Part shown: positions 8,397 through 16,351 of the stretch, one piece after another | How the letters are laid out: the number at the start of each line of letters is the position of its first letter | Position numbering within the stretch: position 1 is the stretch's first letter | Assembly (NCBI GenBank): GCA_035497315.1 | Contig: DATJDU010000025.1 | Location: forward strand, 1 to 53,668 | DNA length: 53,668 bases | Direction: 5' to 3' | Source of the DNA: Andeanibacterium sp035497315 | Lineage (GTDB): Bacteria > Pseudomonadota > Alphaproteobacteria > Sphingomonadales > Sphingomonadaceae | Translations under genes and position numbers: made by a program | The notes under the pieces: generated by a model | What the model was told of the DNA's origin: nothing | The model's database searches: none | Seen by the model: the letters and a program-made list of their open reading frames with translations, nothing else

Positions 8397-9748
8397 TCGC
8401 CGAACAATCCATCAAGGCGATGATCGCCGCCGAACGTGACCTGTTCGTGGAGCGCAACCCCCGTTCCGCCGCCCTCGCTATGGAGGCCGCGCACCACTGG
8501 CACCGGGGGGTGCCGTTCCACTGGATGCTCGATTGGGGTACGCCCTTCCCGCTCTTCGTCGACCGCGCACAGGGCGCGGAGCTGTGGGACGTAGACGGCC
8601 ATCGCTTCGACGATTTCTGCCTGGGCGACACCGGATCGATGTTCGGCCACTCCCCCGCTCCCGTCGCGGAAGCCATCACGCGACAGGCGAGCCGAGGCCT
8701 CACCTATATGCTCCCTTCCGAAGACGCCGTCGTGGTCGCGGAAGAGCTGGCCACCCGCTTCCGCCTGCCCTTCTGGCAGGTCACCGCCAGCGCGAGCGAC
8801 GCCAACCGCGCCGTAATCCGCTGGTGCCGGGGCATCACCGGGCGCAGGCGCATTCTGGTGTTCAACGGCTGCTATCACGGCGCAGTGGACGATGTATTCG
8901 TGGATCTGCGCGACGGCGTGCCCGAACTTCGCCGCAGCCTTGTCGGTCAGGTCTATGACGTACGCGAACATACCGCCGTCATTGAATTCAACGATCTTGC
9001 CGCGCTGGAGGTCGAACTGGCCAAAGGCGACATTGCCGCAGTTCTGACCGAACCGGCGCTCACCAATGTCGGCATGGTGCTGCCTGATCCCTTCTATCTG
9101 GAGGCGATGCGCGATCTGTGCACCCGCCACGGCACATTGCTGGTGTTCGACGAGACGCATACGATCTCCACCGGCTATGGCGGCCATACCGGCACTTACG
9201 GCCCGCTGCCGGACATGTTCGTGCTGGGCAAGCCGGTGGCGGGCGGCGTGCCCTGCGCGGTCTATGGCTTTTCCGCCGAAGTGGCCGACCGGATGGAGCG
9301 GGTGCGGGCCGAAGGAGAAACCGGCCATTCCGGCATCGGCACCACGCTTTCGGCCAATGCCCTGGCGCTTGCCGCCATGCGCGCCTGCCTCACCCAAGTG
9401 ATGACGCCTGCCGCCTATGCCCACATGCTGCCGCTGGCCGAGCATCTCGCTGCTCGCCTGCGAGAAGTGATCGCCGGGCACGGGCTGGAATGGCATGTCG
9501 CCCATATCGGCGCCCGGGGCGAGTTCATCTGCGCCCCCTCCCCGCCGCGCAACGGCACGCAGGCCCGCGCCGCGATGCATGGCCCGCTGGAACAGGCCCT
9601 GCACCTGTTCCTCGTCAATCGCGGCGTGCTTATCGCCCCGTTCCACAATATGACGCTGGTCAGCCCCACTACGACCCAAGCCCAGGTCGAGCGGCTGGCA
9701 AACGTGCTCGACGATTGCCTCAAGACACTGATCGGATGCCCCGGATGA
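8393..9748 (+). CDS. Class-III aminotransferase, glutamate-1-semialdehyde-mutase-like
   Basis: This is a 451-residue PLP aminotransferase of the class-III fold, closest in feel to glutamate-1-semialdehyde aminomutase-like transaminases. It shows GDTGSMFGHSPAPVAEAI near the N terminus, the lysine in DMFVLGKPVAGGVPCAVYGF, and a C-terminal region with HLFLVNRGVLIAPFHNMTLV. The PLP-ring Asp lies in FDETHT rather than the usual FDEV. The start is set by the 4-bp ATGA overlap with puuB; the frame is open further upstream but that part runs antiparallel in composition to puuB. Placed between the oxidase and a second glutamylamine synthetase, it probably transaminates a polyamine-derived amine or aldehyde. 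The exact substrate is unknown. Confidence 0.75.
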   Translation: MIAEQSIKAMIAAERDLFVERNPRSAALAMEAAHHWHRGVPFHWMLDWGTPFPLFVDRAQGAELWDVDGHRFDDFCLGDTGSMFGHSPAPVAEAITRQASRGLTYMLPSEDAVVVAEELATRFRLPFWQVTASASDANRAVIRWCRGITGRRRILVFNGCYHGAVDDVFVDLRDGVPELRRSLVGQVYDVREHTAVIEFNDLAALEVELAKGDIAAVLTEPALTNVGMVLPDPFYLEAMRDLCTRHGTLLVFDETHTISTGYGGHTGTYGPLPDMFVLGKPVAGGVPCAVYGFSAEVADRMERVRAEGETGHSGIGTTLSANALALAAMRACLTQVMTPAAYAHMLPLAEHLAARLREVIAGHGLEWHVAHIGARGEFICAPSPPRNGTQARAAMHGPLEQALHLFLVNRGVLIAPFHNMTLVSPTTTQAQVERLANVLDDCLKTLIGCPG

Positions 9749-11133
9749 CCAAGCCGCCTTACAGCTCGAACAAGATCGCTTCCGCCGCGGAGGCCTATGA
9801 TTTCTTCAAGGCCAATCCGGATGTCGATGCGGTCGATATCATCTTCACCAATATGTGCGGCGTGCCGCGCGGCAAGCGCCTGCGCCAGCATGAGGTGATC
9901 GCGGTCTATGAATCGGGCCGCTTCCTGCCCGGATCGGTGCTGGTGGTGGACATCACCGGGCGCGATACGGAAGAGACGGGCCTCGTCTGGGAAGACGGCG
10001 ATGCGGACCGCCATGTGAAGCCCGTGCCCGGCACACTGGTGCGCGCGCCGTGGCTGGGCGACAAGGCCGCGCAGTTCCTGACCAGTTTCTACGAGCTGGA
10101 CGGCACGCCCAACGATCTCGACCCGCGCCACGTGCTGGGCCGCGTGGTGGATCGGCTGGAGGCGGACGGACTTACTCCGGTGGTAGCAGTGGAACTGGAA
10201 TTCTACCTCGTCGAGGCAAAGGGCGGGAAGATCGAGCCTGCCGCCGGCCAGCTGACTGGGCATCGCAGCAGCGACATACAGGTCTATGGCCTGACCGAGC
10301 TTCAGGAATTCAAGCCTTTCTTCGACGATCTCTACGCCGCATGCGACATGCAGGGCCTGCCGCTCGAATCCGCAATCTCGGAATTCGCGCCCGGCCAGTT
10401 CGAACTGACCCTGCGCCACAAGGCAGACGCGCTGCGCGCCACGGATGAGGCCGTGATGTACAAGCGGCTGGTAAAGGCCATTGCCATGAAGCACGGCTTC
10501 GAGGCGACCTTCATGGCCAAGCCCTTTGCCGATCAGGCGGGCAACGGGATGCACCTGCACATCTCCATGGCGGACGAGACCGGCAACAATGCCTTCGCCA
10601 GCGAAGACCCGGAAGGCGCGCCGATCCTGCGCCATGCCATCGGCGGCATGAAGGCGCTGCTGGCGGATTCCATGGCGATCTTCGCCCCCAATGCGAACAG
10701 CTATCGCCGGTTCAAGGCCAATTCCTATGCCCCGGTCGCACCGACCTGGGGCGTGAACAACCGCACCGTCAGCCTGCGCGTGCCCGCCGGGCCGCCGGCC
10801 TCCCGCCATGTCGAACATCGGGTCTGCGGCGCGGATGCGCATCCCACGCTGGCGACTGCCGCAGTGCTGGCCGCGATGCATCACGGCATCAGCAACAGGA
10901 TCGATCCCGGTCCGGCCGTGGTGGGCAATGGCTATGCCGATTCCGCTTCCGAAACCCGCCTGCCCAATCACTGGGCTGCAGCTATCGAAGCCTTCGAAAA
11001 TTCCGATCTGCTGAAGGACTATCTGGGCGAACGCTTCGTGAAGAATTACGCCATTGTGAAGCAGGTGGAGATGGCCAATTTCCTCGGTCAGGTGACCGAA
11101 CTGGATTACGCCTGGTATCTGCGGAACGCCTGA
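9745..11133 (+). CDS. puuA: Gamma-glutamylpolyamine synthetase-like protein, second copy
   Basis: This is a 462-residue glutamine-synthetase-family ligase. VELEFYLVEA (metal Glu), FMAKPFADQAGNGMHLHISM and WGVNNRTVSLRVPAGPPAS are visible, along with the terminal part VKNYAIVKQVEMANFL typical of glutamyl-amine ligases. The start overlaps the upstream stop as ATGA, and the N-terminal AYDFFKANPDVDAVDIIFTN is standard for the family. Compared with the first copy, the acceptor-site region (SRHVEHRVCGADAH versus DRRIENRLPGADAN) differs, hinting at a different amine such as spermidine, diaminopropane or ethanolamine. It ends the five-gene plus-strand unit, 13 bp from the convergent LysR gene. Confidence 0.88.
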   Translation: MTKPPYSSNKIASAAEAYDFFKANPDVDAVDIIFTNMCGVPRGKRLRQHEVIAVYESGRFLPGSVLVVDITGRDTEETGLVWEDGDADRHVKPVPGTLVRAPWLGDKAAQFLTSFYELDGTPNDLDPRHVLGRVVDRLEADGLTPVVAVELEFYLVEAKGGKIEPAAGQLTGHRSSDIQVYGLTELQEFKPFFDDLYAACDMQGLPLESAISEFAPGQFELTLRHKADALRATDEAVMYKRLVKAIAMKHGFEATFMAKPFADQAGNGMHLHISMADETGNNAFASEDPEGAPILRHAIGGMKALLADSMAIFAPNANSYRRFKANSYAPVAPTWGVNNRTVSLRVPAGPPASRHVEHRVCGADAHPTLATAAVLAAMHHGISNRIDPGPAVVGNGYADSASETRLPNHWAAAIEAFENSDLLKDYLGERFVKNYAIVKQVEMANFLGQVTELDYAWYLRNA

Positions 11134-11146
11134 CCTTCTGCCGGCG

Positions 11147-12046
11147 CTATTGCCGCCGGTGGTTGTGCGCCGTTTCCATGAACATGTTCGCCGCATCGCT
11201 GTGGCGGGTTAGGCGCCGCCAGCCGATGCCGATATCCACCGTGGGCAGGCTTTCGCGGGTGCGCTTGGAGAGGATACGGTCGCCTTCAAGGCTCCACGGG
11301 CGATAGACGAGGTCCGGCATCAGGGTGATCCCGGCCCCGGTGCCTACCAGGCTGCGTACGCCCTCCATCGACGAGGTGCGGAAGGCCACGCGCGGAGGAT
11401 GGTCGAATTTCGACCATATCCCTTTCACCAGCCCTTCCAGTTCATCGAGCGAGAGCATCAGGACCGGATCGTTCTCCAGTTGGGCCAGGGACAGGCCGTC
11501 GACATTCGCCAGCGGATGCGAGGGCGCCAGCCAGGCACGGCATTCGCTGCGCAGCAGAACTTCGTGATCTATCGCGCTGCGCTGTTCGAGATTGGAGACG
11601 ATCAGCAACGCCAGATCCAGCTCGCCATTGACCAGCATGTGCTCGATATAGGCGCGTTTGTCCTCCACCAGCGAGACCTGGATGCGGGGGAAGAGGCGCT
11701 GGAAGCGAGACAGCAGGTCCGACAGGAAATAGCCTGTTACCAGCGGAGTCACGCCGATGCGGATATGGCCCGCGGTCTGGTCCTCCCCCTGCCCCACGCC
11801 GCCCGCAAGGTTGGAGACCGCATCCACGATGGATCGGGCGTGGCGCAGGAACTGGCTGCCTTCGCGCGTCAGCGTCACGCCCTTGGCATGGCGGTGGAAC
11901 AGGGTGACGCCGGTTTCCAGCTCCAGCGTTCGGATCGCGTCGGTCACAGCCGATTGCGAAATCCCCACCGCGCTCGATCCGCCCGAGACGGAACGGGCCT
12001 CTGCCACGGCAATGAAGTAGCGAATCTGGCGGAAGGTGATGTTCAT
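11147..12046 (-). CDS. LysR-family transcriptional regulator
   Basis: This 299-residue protein has an N-terminal winged HTH (MNITFRQIRYFIAVAEARSV, then GISQSAVTDAIRTLELETG and LFHRHAKGVTLT), a linker helix, and a periplasmic-binding-protein-like effector domain from about residue 90. It is divergent from the polyamine ABC transporter genes, the usual LysR arrangement, and lies inside the polyamine block. Its own start codon abuts a CTATCGG-N7-GAT box that includes its ribosome-binding site, so autorepression is likely. It is the best candidate regulator for bau, puu and pot genes; the effector is unknown but is presumably a polyamine or its product. Confidence 0.92.
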   Translation of the reverse strand: MNITFRQIRYFIAVAEARSVSGGSSAVGISQSAVTDAIRTLELETGVTLFHRHAKGVTLTREGSQFLRHARSIVDAVSNLAGGVGQGEDQTAGHIRIGVTPLVTGYFLSDLLSRFQRLFPRIQVSLVEDKRAYIEHMLVNGELDLALLIVSNLEQRSAIDHEVLLRSECRAWLAPSHPLANVDGLSLAQLENDPVLMLSLDELEGLVKGIWSKFDHPPRVAFRTSSMEGVRSLVGTGAGITLMPDLVYRPWSLEGDRILSKRTRESLPTVDIGIGWRRLTRHSDAANMFMETAHNHRRQ

Positions 12047-12063
12047 ATCTGTCTTTCCGATAG
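12047..12063 (-). promoter_or_regulatory. Candidate LysR box L2 at the LysR gene start
   Basis: On the minus strand CTATCGGAAAGACAGAT runs directly into the ATG of the LysR gene and contains its GGAAAG ribosome-binding site. Fourteen of 17 positions match L1. Occupancy would block both initiation and translation of the regulator, and it is about 150 bp from the divergent ABC-transporter gene start. Confidence 0.5.
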
Positions 12064-12211
12064 CTCTCGCTTTGCATAATCGACTGGCGCAACGCGCGAT
12101 AGAGAGGTTTCATATCAATTGTGCGCTTGCAGCATTCTCTGCCTGAGGTAGCATCCGCGCCGAGGGGAGCAGCTCCGGTGATAACCGGGCATCAAAAAGG
12201 GGTCAGTCCAG

Positions 12212-13321
12212 ATGAACGACTTCGAATTTCCGGTACGCAAGGGAATGGGCCGCCGCTCGCTGCTTCAGGCGCTGGGCGTTGCGGCAGTGGGCATCAGCTT
12301 TGGCGGGCTGGCAGCCTGTAGCAAGTCGGGCGGAGGCAAGGCCTCCACGGGCGAAGAAGCCACGCTCAATTTCTACAATTGGGACACTTACATCGGTGAA
12401 ACCACGCTGGACGACTTCAAGGAAGCCAGCGGCATTACCGTGAATATGAGCCTGTTCGCCACCAATGACGAGCTATTCGCCAAGCTGCGCGCGGGCAATC
12501 CCGGCTTTGATGTGATCGTGCCTTCCAACGATTTCGTGGAACGCATGGTCCAGTCCGATCTGATCGAACCGCTGGATCATTCGCTCATCCCCAATATGAA
12601 AAATGTCGATCCGACTTTCATCGATGTCGCCTATGATCCGGGCCGGAAATATTCGATGCCCTACACTTGGCTGACGCTGGGCATCGGCTATCGCAAGTCC
12701 AAGGTGAAGGGCGTGCCGGACAGCTGGAAATATCTGTTCGATTCGCCCGAATATGCCGGCCGCATCGCCCTGCTTTCCGAAGCGGGCGACGTAATCCGCC
12801 TGGGCGCGAAATATCTCGGCCATTCGGTGAATGCGCTGACGCCCGAGATCATCAAGCAGGTCGAAACGATGATGATCAGGCAGAAGCCCCGCATAAAGAC
12901 CTTCCACGAGGACAATGGGCAGGATCTGCTGCTGTCCGGCGAAGTGGACGTGGTGATGGAATATAATGGCGACATCGCCCAGATCATGACCGAGGACGAC
13001 GATATCGACTTCGTCCTGCCCAAGGAGGGCAGCCAGCTCAATTCCGATACTTTGTGCATCCCCAAGGGCGCTCCGCATCCGAAGAACGCCCATGCCTTCA
13101 TCAACAATCTGCTCGATGCCGAAGTGGGCAAGAAGATCACCGAGACGATCCTCTACCCCACGCCCAATGCGGCGGCGAAGGCGCTGATGCCGGATTCCTA
13201 CAAGAACAATCCGGTGATCTTCCCGCCGGCGGACCTGCTCGCGAAGTGCGAATACGCTTCCTACAACGAGAAGCTCCAGCCGCTCTACGAAGAAGCCTTC
13301 ACGCGGATCAGGGCAGCCTGA
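12212..13321 (+). CDS. potD: Polyamine ABC transporter substrate-binding lipoprotein
   Basis: This 369-residue PotD/SpuD-type protein has an N-terminal GRRSLLQALGVAAVGISFGG followed by LAAC (lipid-modified Cys36), a Tat-like lipoprotein signal. The mature part has the family start LNFYNWDTYIGETTLDDF, and VVMEYNGDIAQI and LYPTPNAAAKALMP deeper in. It would capture putrescine or spermidine on the periplasmic side. It heads the plus-strand ABC operon, 33 bp before the first permease and 165 bp from the divergent LysR regulator. The gene symbol is by family; which polyamine it prefers cannot be read from the sequence. Confidence 0.92.
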   Translation: MNDFEFPVRKGMGRRSLLQALGVAAVGISFGGLAACSKSGGGKASTGEEATLNFYNWDTYIGETTLDDFKEASGITVNMSLFATNDELFAKLRAGNPGFDVIVPSNDFVERMVQSDLIEPLDHSLIPNMKNVDPTFIDVAYDPGRKYSMPYTWLTLGIGYRKSKVKGVPDSWKYLFDSPEYAGRIALLSEAGDVIRLGAKYLGHSVNALTPEIIKQVETMMIRQKPRIKTFHEDNGQDLLLSGEVDVVMEYNGDIAQIMTEDDDIDFVLPKEGSQLNSDTLCIPKGAPHPKNAHAFINNLLDAEVGKKITETILYPTPNAAAKALMPDSYKNNPVIFPPADLLAKCEYASYNEKLQPLYEEAFTRIRAA

Positions 13322-13354
13322 AAAACCAGTTAGCCAGCAACCGGGGGGACGCGA

Positions 13355-14257
13355 ATGGAGAGCTGGAAGAACCACAAGGCAATGTTCGCCGCGATCGCGA
13401 CGGCGCCGATGACGTGGCTCATCCTGTTCTTCCTCATCCCCCTGGGAATAGTCTGGCTCTACAGCTTCGGCACCAATCTGGGCCTGACCGAAATCGAGAT
13501 ATCCGGGACGTTCGCCAATTATGCGCGGGCGCTGGAGCCGCTCTATCTCGGCATTCTCTGGAAATCGATTCTGGTCGCGGCGGCCACCACCGTGATCTGC
13601 CTGGTGGTGGGCTTCCCGGTGGCACTGGCGATCGTCTTTGCCAGCGACAAATGGAAGCCCTGGCTGCTGCTGGGCATCATGCTGCCCTTCTGGACCAATC
13701 TGCTGATCCGCACCTATGCGCTGATGGCGGTGCTGCGGACCGAAGGCTATGCCAACCAGACCATCGGCTGGCTGCATGACAAATTCGGCGGGCTGATGAC
13801 GCTGATCGGCCTGCCGCCGCCCGGCGCCTATGAGCCGATGCACCTGCTCTACAACAATTTCGCGGTGATCTTCGGGCTGGTCTATGTCCATCTGCCCTTC
13901 ATGGTCCTGCCGCTCTACGCCGCGCTGGACAAGCTGGACAAATCGCTGATCGAGGCAAGCCTGGATCTGGGCGCGGGGCATCTGCGAACGCTGCTGCTGA
14001 TCGTCGCCCCACTCGCCGCGCCGGGTATCATCTCGGGCATCATCATCACCTTTGTGCCCGCCTTGGGCGCCTATCTGACGCCCGACCTGCTGGGCGGGCC
14101 CGACAGCCAGATGATCGCCAATGTGATCGAACGCCAGTTCAAGCGCGCGAATGACTGGCCCTTCGGCGCGGCGCTCTCCTTCATCCTGATGTATGCCACC
14201 TTCATCGCCATTGCCTTCCAGGCCATGAAAGCGCGGCAGGCGGAGGCCCGCCAATGA
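13355..14257 (+). CDS. potB: Polyamine ABC transporter permease 1
   Basis: This 300-residue permease has about six predicted membrane helices and the EAA loop (KSLIEASLDLGAGHLRTLLL) that contacts the ATPase, of the PotB/PotH type. The first cytoplasmic segment MESWKNHKAMFAAIATAPMT precedes helix one. The ATG is preceded by GGGGGGA, and the gene ends with an ATGA overlap with the second permease, so translation is coupled. It forms the heterodimeric channel of the polyamine importer. Confidence 0.92.
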   Translation: MESWKNHKAMFAAIATAPMTWLILFFLIPLGIVWLYSFGTNLGLTEIEISGTFANYARALEPLYLGILWKSILVAAATTVICLVVGFPVALAIVFASDKWKPWLLLGIMLPFWTNLLIRTYALMAVLRTEGYANQTIGWLHDKFGGLMTLIGLPPPGAYEPMHLLYNNFAVIFGLVYVHLPFMVLPLYAALDKLDKSLIEASLDLGAGHLRTLLLIVAPLAAPGIISGIIITFVPALGAYLTPDLLGGPDSQMIANVIERQFKRANDWPFGAALSFILMYATFIAIAFQAMKARQAEARQ

Positions 14258-15108
14258 GCCTGCCCTTCCTGAAACACCGCACGCCGATCGCCCCGCTGGA
14301 ATATACCCGCCGCCTGTGGATGAGGGGCTGGGTCGCGCTGGTGTTGTTCTTCCTTTACGCGCCGCTGGTCACGCTGGTCGCCTTCAGTTTCAACGACAGC
14401 CGCCGCAATATCGTGTGGCGCGGCTTCACCTTCAAATATTACGAGAAAGCCCTCAATAACGACAGCCTGATGGAGGCGCTGCTGAACTCCATCACCATCG
14501 CCGCGCTGGCCACCGCGGCCAGCGTGGTGCTGGGCGCGCTGGCCGCCGTGATGTTGTGGCGCTTCCGCTTCCCGTTCAAGGCCGCGGCGGAAGGGGCGAT
14601 GGCCCTGCCCATCGTGGTGCCGGAAATCTGCATGGGCGTGGCAATGCTGGTGTTCTTCGCCCGCATCGGCTTCCCCAGCGATCTCGTCTGGCCCTTCAAT
14701 CTGGGCGCGATCACCATCGCCCATATCACTTTCTGCTTCCCCTTCGTGACGATGGTGGTCCGATCCCGCCTGACCAGCTTCAACCGTGAGGAGGAGGAAG
14801 CCGCCAAGGATCTGGGCGCCAATGAATGGCAGGCTTTCCGCGACGTGCTTCTGCCGCACATGAAACCTGGGCTGGTGGCGGGCGCGCTGCTGGCGTTCAC
14901 GCTCAGCCTCGACGATTTCGTGATTACCTTCTTCACTTCGGGGCCGAACACAGTGACCTTCCCGGTGAAGGTCTATTCGATGGTCCGCTTCTCGGTGACG
15001 CCTGAGGTTAACGCCGCCTCGGCCATGGTCATCGCCCTCACCGTCATTCTCACCACGATCACGCTCAAGATGCAAAGCCGCATGGGCACGATCGCGCAAG
15101 GTCACTGA
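14254..15108 (+). CDS. potC: Polyamine ABC transporter permease 2
   Basis: This 284-residue partner permease of the PotC/PotI type has LVLFFLYAPLVTLVAFSFND at the first membrane helix and the EAA loop EEEAAKDLGANEWQAFRDVL. It overlaps the upstream permease by 4 bp and ends 4 bp before the ATPase gene. Substrate path and stoichiometry follow the family: one PotB-like and one PotC-like chain with two ATPase subunits. Confidence 0.92.
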   Translation: MSLPFLKHRTPIAPLEYTRRLWMRGWVALVLFFLYAPLVTLVAFSFNDSRRNIVWRGFTFKYYEKALNNDSLMEALLNSITIAALATAASVVLGALAAVMLWRFRFPFKAAAEGAMALPIVVPEICMGVAMLVFFARIGFPSDLVWPFNLGAITIAHITFCFPFVTMVVRSRLTSFNREEEEAAKDLGANEWQAFRDVLLPHMKPGLVAGALLAFTLSLDDFVITFFTSGPNTVTFPVKVYSMVRFSVTPEVNAASAMVIALTVILTTITLKMQSRMGTIAQGH

Positions 15109-15112
15109 TCGC

Positions 15113-16240
15113 ATGGAAGACAAGCAACCGATCATCTCGATCCGCAATGTGTCCAAACGCTTCGGGCAGGTCACGGCGGTCGACAATGTCTCGCTCAACA
15201 TCATGCCGGGCGAATTCTTCGTGCTGCTCGGGCCTTCGGGCTGCGGCAAGACGACCCTGCTGCGCATGATCGCGGGCTTCGAACTGCCTACCGAGGGCGA
15301 GATCCTGATCGACGGGCAGGACATGGCGAAAGTGCCGCCCAACAGGCGTCCGGTGAACATGGTGTTCCAATCCTATGCCGTGTTTCCGCATATGTCGGTG
15401 GCGGATAACGTCGGCTATGGACTCAAGATCGCGGGCGTCGGCAAGGCCGAGCGTGACAGCCGGGTGAGGGAGGCCCTGGAACTGGTGAAGCTCGACGGTT
15501 TCGGCGCGCGCAAGCCCAACCAGCTTTCCGGCGGACAGCGCCAGCGTGTGGCCCTTGCCCGCAGCCTGGTAATGCGGCCCAAGGTGCTGCTGCTGGACGA
15601 GCCGCTTTCCGCGCTCGACGCGAAATTGCGTGCCCAGATGCAGTTCGAACTGGCCGACCTTCAGGACGAGGTGGGGATCACTTTCATCACCGTCACCCAC
15701 GATCAGGACGAGGCGCTTTCGATGGCCGGGCGCATCGCGGTGATGAACAAGGGCGATGTCGCCCAACTCGCCACGCCTTCCGATCTTTACGAATATCCGG
15801 CCAACCGCTTCGTCGCGGATTTCGTCGGTTCGGTAAACCTGTTCGAGGGCAAGTTGACCTTGGACGAACCTCATCGCGCGGCAGTCGATTGCGCCGGCCT
15901 GGGTAAGGTCTATCTCAACCACGGCGTCACCGGGCCGCACGGGGCGGACGTATGGGTCGCGCTGCGTCCGGAGAAGATATATCTGCATGTCCCCGGCGAG
16001 GGGAAGGCCATCCGCGGCGCCGCGCAGGATGCGCCCGATGGTCACAATTTCGCGCGCGGCCAGATCAAGGGCATGAGCTATCTGGGGGACATCACTCTGT
16101 TCGACATCCGGCTCGAATCCGGGGCCATGCTGCGCGTATCGCGCCCCAACCTCTCGCGCCACGATCAGGAAGATTTCACCTGGGACGATCGCGTTTCCAT
16201 GCACTGGCGCGCGGACAGCCCCATCGTGCTGCTTTCCTGA
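15113..16240 (+). CDS. potA: Polyamine ABC transporter ATP-binding protein
   Basis: This 375-residue ATPase has Walker A GPSGCGKTTL, Q-loop VFQSYAVFPHMSV, signature LSGGQRQRVALARSL, Walker B VLLLDEPLSALD and the H-loop VTHDQDEAL. A C-terminal TOBE-type regulatory domain runs from about residue 245 to the end. It energises the polyamine importer encoded just upstream and closes the four-gene pot operon. A candidate LysR box follows within 15 bp of its stop, ahead of the dehydrogenase gene. Confidence 0.93.
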   Translation: MEDKQPIISIRNVSKRFGQVTAVDNVSLNIMPGEFFVLLGPSGCGKTTLLRMIAGFELPTEGEILIDGQDMAKVPPNRRPVNMVFQSYAVFPHMSVADNVGYGLKIAGVGKAERDSRVREALELVKLDGFGARKPNQLSGGQRQRVALARSLVMRPKVLLLDEPLSALDAKLRAQMQFELADLQDEVGITFITVTHDQDEALSMAGRIAVMNKGDVAQLATPSDLYEYPANRFVADFVGSVNLFEGKLTLDEPHRAAVDCAGLGKVYLNHGVTGPHGADVWVALRPEKIYLHVPGEGKAIRGAAQDAPDGHNFARGQIKGMSYLGDITLFDIRLESGAMLRVSRPNLSRHDQEDFTWDDRVSMHWRADSPIVLLS

Positions 16241-16253
16241 GCTGCGCCCCGGC

Positions 16254-16272
16254 CTATCGGTTAATTCGATGA
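16254..16272 (+). promoter_or_regulatory. Candidate LysR box L3 (CTATCGG-N7-GAT)
   Basis: CTATCGGTTAATTCGATGA has the same CTATCGG-N7-GAT layout as L1 and L2 but a different N7. It lies about 80 bp upstream of the aminobutyraldehyde dehydrogenase ATG in a 111-bp gap after the ABC operon, the right place for an activator-type LysR site. Confidence 0.45.
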
Positions 16273-16351
16273 CCTGCGCTTTTCTTTTCGTATTTCCCCC
16301 TCTGCCGGGCGGAGCCTAACCTCCACCCTGCAAGAGTAAGGCAGGAATCCC

